64,000 nucleotides of DNA from Pseudomonas tumuqii (GTDB lineage: Bacteria; Pseudomonadota; Gammaproteobacteria; Pseudomonadales; Pseudomonadaceae). Shown here piece after piece: positions 60,816 to 64,000 of this stretch (the stretch's first letter is position 1; every line of letters begins with the position of its first letter). The position numbers and the translations under genes were made by a program. The stretch is taken from NCBI RefSeq assembly GCF_013184545.1, contig NZ_JAAOJA010000001.1, forward strand, positions 186,001 through 250,000, read 5' to 3'. The notes under the pieces are model-generated. The model had not been told where the DNA came from and did no database searches. It saw nothing but the letters and a program-made list of their open reading frames with translations.

Positions 60816-61829
60816 ATGGACAACAATCAGCCGATCATCGTCAAGCGGGTCAAGAAGGTTGCCGCTGGCCACCATGGCGGGGCCTGGAAAATCGCCTTTG
60901 CCGACTTCGCCACGGCGATGATGGCGTTCTTCCTGGTGATGTGGCTGATGTCCGTGGCTACCCCTGAACAGAAGAAGTTGATCTCCGGTTATTTCAAGGA
61001 TCCGATCGGCTTTTCCGAGAGCGCCAGTCCCTTCGTCATCGATCTCGGCGGCTCGCCCACGCCGGCGCCGGATCGCACGCTCAATCAGCAGGTCGATGAT
61101 CAGACCGAAGGCGAGAAAGTCGAGATCGAGCCGGCGCAGCCTGACCCCGCGCAGGCCGAAGGCAAGGCCGAGGAAGTGGAGCGCGAACGCCTCGAACTGT
61201 TGCTGCAGGAGCTGCAGAACAAGGTCGAGGAGAATCCGCAGTTGCAGCGCTTCAAGGATCAGATCCTGTTCGAGATCACCCAGGATGGCTTGCGTATCCA
61301 GATCATGGACGCCGAGAACCGGCCGATGTTCGATAGTGGCAGTGCGCGCTTGCAGCCGCATTTCGAGGACATCCTGCTGGCCCTGGCCGACACCATCAAG
61401 GCAGTGCCGAACAAAATCAGTATCAGCGGCCACACCGACGCCAAGCCGTTTGCCGGTGCCGGCGAGTTCGGCAATTGGGAACTCTCGGCGAATCGGGCCA
61501 ATGCGGCCCGGCGCGCCCTGATCGCCGGTGGTTACGCCGAGGCGCAGGTGGCCCGGGTGGTTGGCTATGCGTCGTCGGCGTTGTTCGATCGCGACGACCC
61601 GTTGAATCCGGTCAATCGGCGTATCGATATCGTCGTGTTGACGAAAAAGGCTCAGCGCGCCATCGAAGGCGAGCAGGATGGCGCTGCCGGCGCGGAATCC
61701 GAGGCACCTGACAGCTCTTCTGTCGTGCCCGATGTGTCGCAGCCGCCCGCCGCGGATCCGGCTGAGTTGCGCGAGCGCCTGAATATTTTCGAGGATGGGG
61801 TGTTGCAGCTCGATCAGCCGAGCGAGTGA
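60816..61829 (+). CDS. motB: Flagellar motor stator protein MotB
   Basis: 337 residues. WKIAFADFATAMMAFFLVMW is the single membrane helix with the ion-binding aspartate in FADFATAMM. A Glu-rich linker (about 90-135) leads to an OmpA-like peptidoglycan-binding domain (about 150-285) with SISGHTDAKPFAGAGEFGNW and ELSANRANAARRAL. It anchors the stator to the wall. The C-terminal 45 residues are Ala/Pro-rich. Confidence 0.95.
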   Translation: MDNNQPIIVKRVKKVAAGHHGGAWKIAFADFATAMMAFFLVMWLMSVATPEQKKLISGYFKDPIGFSESASPFVIDLGGSPTPAPDRTLNQQVDDQTEGEKVEIEPAQPDPAQAEGKAEEVERERLELLLQELQNKVEENPQLQRFKDQILFEITQDGLRIQIMDAENRPMFDSGSARLQPHFEDILLALADTIKAVPNKISISGHTDAKPFAGAGEFGNWELSANRANAARRALIAGGYAEAQVARVVGYASSALFDRDDPLNPVNRRIDIVVLTKKAQRAIEGEQDGAAGAESEAPDSSSVVPDVSQPPAADPAELRERLNIFEDGVLQLDQPSE

Positions 61830-61849
61830 GTCGCGGGTCGTACGCCCCG

Positions 61850-61869
61850 GGCCGCGAGTGATCGCGGCC
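61850..61869. terminator. Hairpin between convergent motB and rsgA
   Basis: GGCCGCGA-gtga-TCGCGGCC is a perfect 8-bp stem 20 bp after the motB stop, followed on + by TGGTCGTTTC. It can serve both converging genes. The U-tract is weak. Confidence 0.55.
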
Positions 61870-61877
61870 TGGTCGTT

Positions 61878-62909
61878 TCAGTACTCCGCTTCGGGCAGGC
61901 TGGCCAGGATGTGCCGGTAGCTGGCCATCCGTTGTGGCTGGATGCGACCCTCTTCCAGGGCCTTGAGCAGGGCGCAGCCAGGTTCGCGGTCATGCTTGCA
62001 GTCGCGAAAGCGGCACTGGCCGATCAGGTCGTTGAACTCGATGAAGCCCGCCTCGACATCCGCGCGGCTGACATGCACCAGGCCGAACTCGCGAATACCG
62101 GGCGAGTCGATCAGCTCACCGCCACCGGGGAAGTGGAACAGGCGTGCAGTGGTGGTGGTGTGGGTGCCCTTGCCGGTCAGTTCCGACAGCGGTCCGACCC
62201 GGGTGTCCACGCCTGGCAGCAGGCTGTTGACCAGCGATGACTTGCCAACCCCGGACTGGCCGACGAAGACGCTGACGTGACCGTCGAGCTGCCGCTTGAG
62301 TTGCTCCATGCCGTCGCCCTGATGGGCCGAGACTTCCTGCACGGGATAGCCGAGCTGGCGATAGACGCCGAGCAGGACGTTCAGCGCCACGGCGTTCTGC
62401 TCGTCGATCAGGTCGGCCTTGTTCAGCAGCAGCAAGGGGCGAATGCCGGCGTGTTCGGCGGCTACCAGATAGCGGTCGATCAGGTTGGCGTGGGGCTCGG
62501 GTAGCGGGGCGAAGACGATCACGATCAGATCGACGTTGGCCGCCACCGGCTTCAGCTGGCCGCGGGTATCCGGGCGGCACAGTTCGGTTTTGCGCGGCAG
62601 TTGCGCGACGATGACGCCGATGCCCTGGTTGCCGGCCCGCCAGACTACGCGATCGCCGGTAACCATGGCCGGCAGGTTGGCGCGCAGGTGACAGCGAAAC
62701 ACCTGGCCGGCCAGTTCGCCGTCCTCGGCTTCGACTTCGACCTGTACGCCAAAGTGGGCGATGACCAGGCCGAGCTGTTCCGGGCCGAGGTCGCCGCCCT
62801 CGAGGGTTTGCACGGCCTGCGACTCGCGCTTGGCCGCACGGGCGGCTCGTTCGCCCTGAATTTTGTCGATGCGCCAGCTTTGCCGGCGGTTGAGTTGGCG
62901 TTTGGCCAT
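61878..62909 (-). CDS. rsgA: Small ribosomal subunit biogenesis GTPase RsgA
   Basis: 343 residues. N-terminal OB fold, then a circularly permuted GTPase with G4 LLNKADLI before G1 [14 protein letters not shown] and G3 DSPGIREFG, and a C-terminal zinc site in [14 protein letters not shown]. The order G4-G1-G3 is diagnostic. It releases RbfA in late 30S maturation. The basic N-terminus ([20 protein letters not shown]) is typical. Confidence 0.96.
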   Translation of the reverse strand: MAKRQLNRRQSWRIDKIQGERAARAAKRESQAVQTLEGGDLGPEQLGLVIAHFGVQVEVEAEDGELAGQVFRCHLRANLPAMVTGDRVVWRAGNQGIGVIVAQLPRKTELCRPDTRGQLKPVAANVDLIVIVFAPLPEPHANLIDRYLVAAEHAGIRPLLLLNKADLIDEQNAVALNVLLGVYRQLGYPVQEVSAHQGDGMEQLKRQLDGHVSVFVGQSGVGKSSLVNSLLPGVDTRVGPLSELTGKGTHTTTTARLFHFPGGGELIDSPGIREFGLVHVSRADVEAGFIEFNDLIGQCRFRDCKHDREPGCALLKALEEGRIQPQRMASYRHILASLPEAEY

Positions 62910-63045
62910 GAAGGTTCCGAGGTTGACTTGCGGTGAAATCCGCCAGCGAGTCTAGCACGCGGCACATGCGGACTCGCGCTGCTGCGTTGCAGGATGTCGA
63001 GGGTTAGACTGCGGCGCAGTGGCGACAGGCAGATCGAGGCGATAA

Positions 63046-63852
63046 ATGGTTGCGTGTTTACGGATGATTGGTCGGGTGGCCGGCCGCTATCCGGCCCTGC
63101 TGGCGTTGCTGGCGCAGCTATGCGCGGCGCTGCTGGTGGGCGGGGTGATCGTTGTGGCGGGGCAGTTCTCGAACTGGCGCCCCAGCGGTTTGGCCGCCGG
63201 TTTGACCCTGGGCTTGCTGGCGGCGGGTCTCGGCCGCCGGTTTGGCTTGGCGTCTTGGTGGTGGTGGTTGAACCTGGGGTTCGTTCCGGCGCTGCTGCTG
63301 TTCAGTGGTGCGGCGCTGCCGTCCTGGGTATTTTTAGTCGGCTTCCTGCTGCTGTTGCTGGGTAACTGGAACAGTGTCGGCGAGCGGGTGCCGTTGTATC
63401 TGACTGGCGCGCGCAGTCGCCAGCAGCTGGCCGAGTGGCTCGTTCGGCAACCCGCCGATTTTCGTTTCGTCGATCTCGGCTGTGGCCCGGCGGGAACCCT
63501 GCTCTGGCTGGCGCGGCGGTTTCCCCAGGCGCAGTTCGTCGGGGTGGAGACCGCGCCCTTGCCGTTCGTCATCGCCTGGCTGCGTGCCTTGCCGCAGGAC
63601 AACTGCCGGATTCGCTACGAGACTCTCTGGCGCACCGATCTGGCGCAGTTCGACGTGGTCTATTGCTTTCTCTCGCCTGCGCCGATGGCGGCGCTCTGGG
63701 CCAAGGCCGTGGCGCAAATGGCCGGCGGTGCCTGGCTGGTCAGCAACAGCTTCGAGGTGCCGGGGGTACCGGCCGAGCAGCAGGTCGAACTGCATGACTG
63801 GCGCCGCTCGCGTCTGCTGTTATGGCGGATGCCGGGCGTCGGACGGGCCTGA
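63046..63852 (+). CDS. Membrane-anchored class I SAM-dependent methyltransferase
   Basis: 268 residues. Three hydrophobic helices fill residues about 15-110 (LLALLAQLCAALLVGGVIVV, LAAGLTLGLLAAGLG, FVPALLLFSGAALPSWVFLV). A Rossmann methyltransferase domain follows with motif I FVDLGCGPAGT near residue 140 and an acidic residue in FVGVETAPL. The substrate is unknown. An alternative ATG at 63064 would remove six residues. It lies between rsgA and orn, where P. aeruginosa PAO1 has no gene as far as I recall. Confidence 0.8.
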   Translation: MVACLRMIGRVAGRYPALLALLAQLCAALLVGGVIVVAGQFSNWRPSGLAAGLTLGLLAAGLGRRFGLASWWWWLNLGFVPALLLFSGAALPSWVFLVGFLLLLLGNWNSVGERVPLYLTGARSRQQLAEWLVRQPADFRFVDLGCGPAGTLLWLARRFPQAQFVGVETAPLPFVIAWLRALPQDNCRIRYETLWRTDLAQFDVVYCFLSPAPMAALWAKAVAQMAGGAWLVSNSFEVPGVPAEQQVELHDWRRSRLLLWRMPGVGRA

Positions 63853-63932
63853 CCGTGCGTGGTGAGGACAAGTCCGCCGGTTCGCGCGCGGGTTTATTCG
63901 CTAAACTGCCGGTATCAGCCGAGGAGTAGAGC

Positions 63933-64000
63933 ATGCAGAACCCGCAGAATCTGATCTGGATCGACCTGGAAATGACCGGACTCGATCCAGAAAAGGACGT
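63933..64000 (+). CDS. orn: Oligoribonuclease, N-terminal part
   Basis: The first 22 complete codons are present before the window ends. MQNPQNLIWIDLEMTGLDPE contains the DxE of exonuclease motif I (DEDDh family). GAGGAG precedes the ATG. Orn degrades 2-5 nt RNAs and pGpG, the last step of c-di-GMP turnover, in Pseudomonas. Confidence 0.95.
   Translation, partial: MQNPQNLIWIDLEMTGLDPEKD

Overview
The window is a GC-rich chromosomal segment of a Pseudomonas species. This rests on the lineage-specific gene content (WaaP-type LPS kinases, fimX, an RhdA rhodanese with an Azotobacter/Pseudomonas-type active loop) and on gene order, which from memory follows P. aeruginosa PAO1 from about PA5016 (aceF) to PA4951 (orn) with local gains and losses. 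Almost everything is core chromosome. I see no transposase, prophage gene, CRISPR array, tRNA or rRNA.

Layout. 1-2870: start of aceF and all of aceE (pyruvate dehydrogenase), with two GntR-like operators in the aceE/glnE gap. 3139-7078: glnE and ilvE. 7233-16151: the LPS inner-core operon waaF-waaC-waaG-waaP, three further WaaP/InaA-type kinase-like genes and a core carbamoyltransferase, mostly joined by stop/start overlaps. 16135-21485: the outer-core block, with three glycosyltransferases on + and waaL, a small kinase-like gene and a CatB-type acetyltransferase on -; part of it is visibly poorer in GC. 21642-24911: msbA and hldE. 24925-30727: a conserved gene with a Nudix-like box, an aldo/keto reductase, an FAD oxidoreductase, an SMR pump, a LysR regulator and waaA. 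The window thus holds ADP-heptose synthesis, core assembly, Kdo transfer, lipid A-core flipping and O-antigen ligation.

30900-43083: a tolC-type outer-membrane factor, a TPP riboswitch with thiC, a CytX-type transporter, a lipoprotein, and a block shared with E. coli (tolC, nudF, yqiB, cpdA, yqiA, parE), followed by two envelope-associated genes. 43107-48941: parC, then a four-gene MCE/Mla-like lipid transport operon. 49046-58137: an AhpA/YtjB-type membrane protein, serB, the twitching/c-di-GMP pair fimX and a PilZ-like gene, psd and rhdA. 58303-64000: an HDOD protein, motAB behind a sigma-28-like promoter, rsgA, a membrane-anchored methyltransferase and the start of orn.

No complete unknown system stands out. 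The points most worth a second look are the array of kinase-like LPS genes, two of which lack the usual catalytic-loop aspartate; homopolymer tracts in a core kinase gene (G8) and at the start of fimX (A9); short palindromic repeats sitting at waa gene junctions; a 119-bp MITE-like element that supplies the stop codon of the HDOD gene; and the acetyltransferase placed in the waaL operon.
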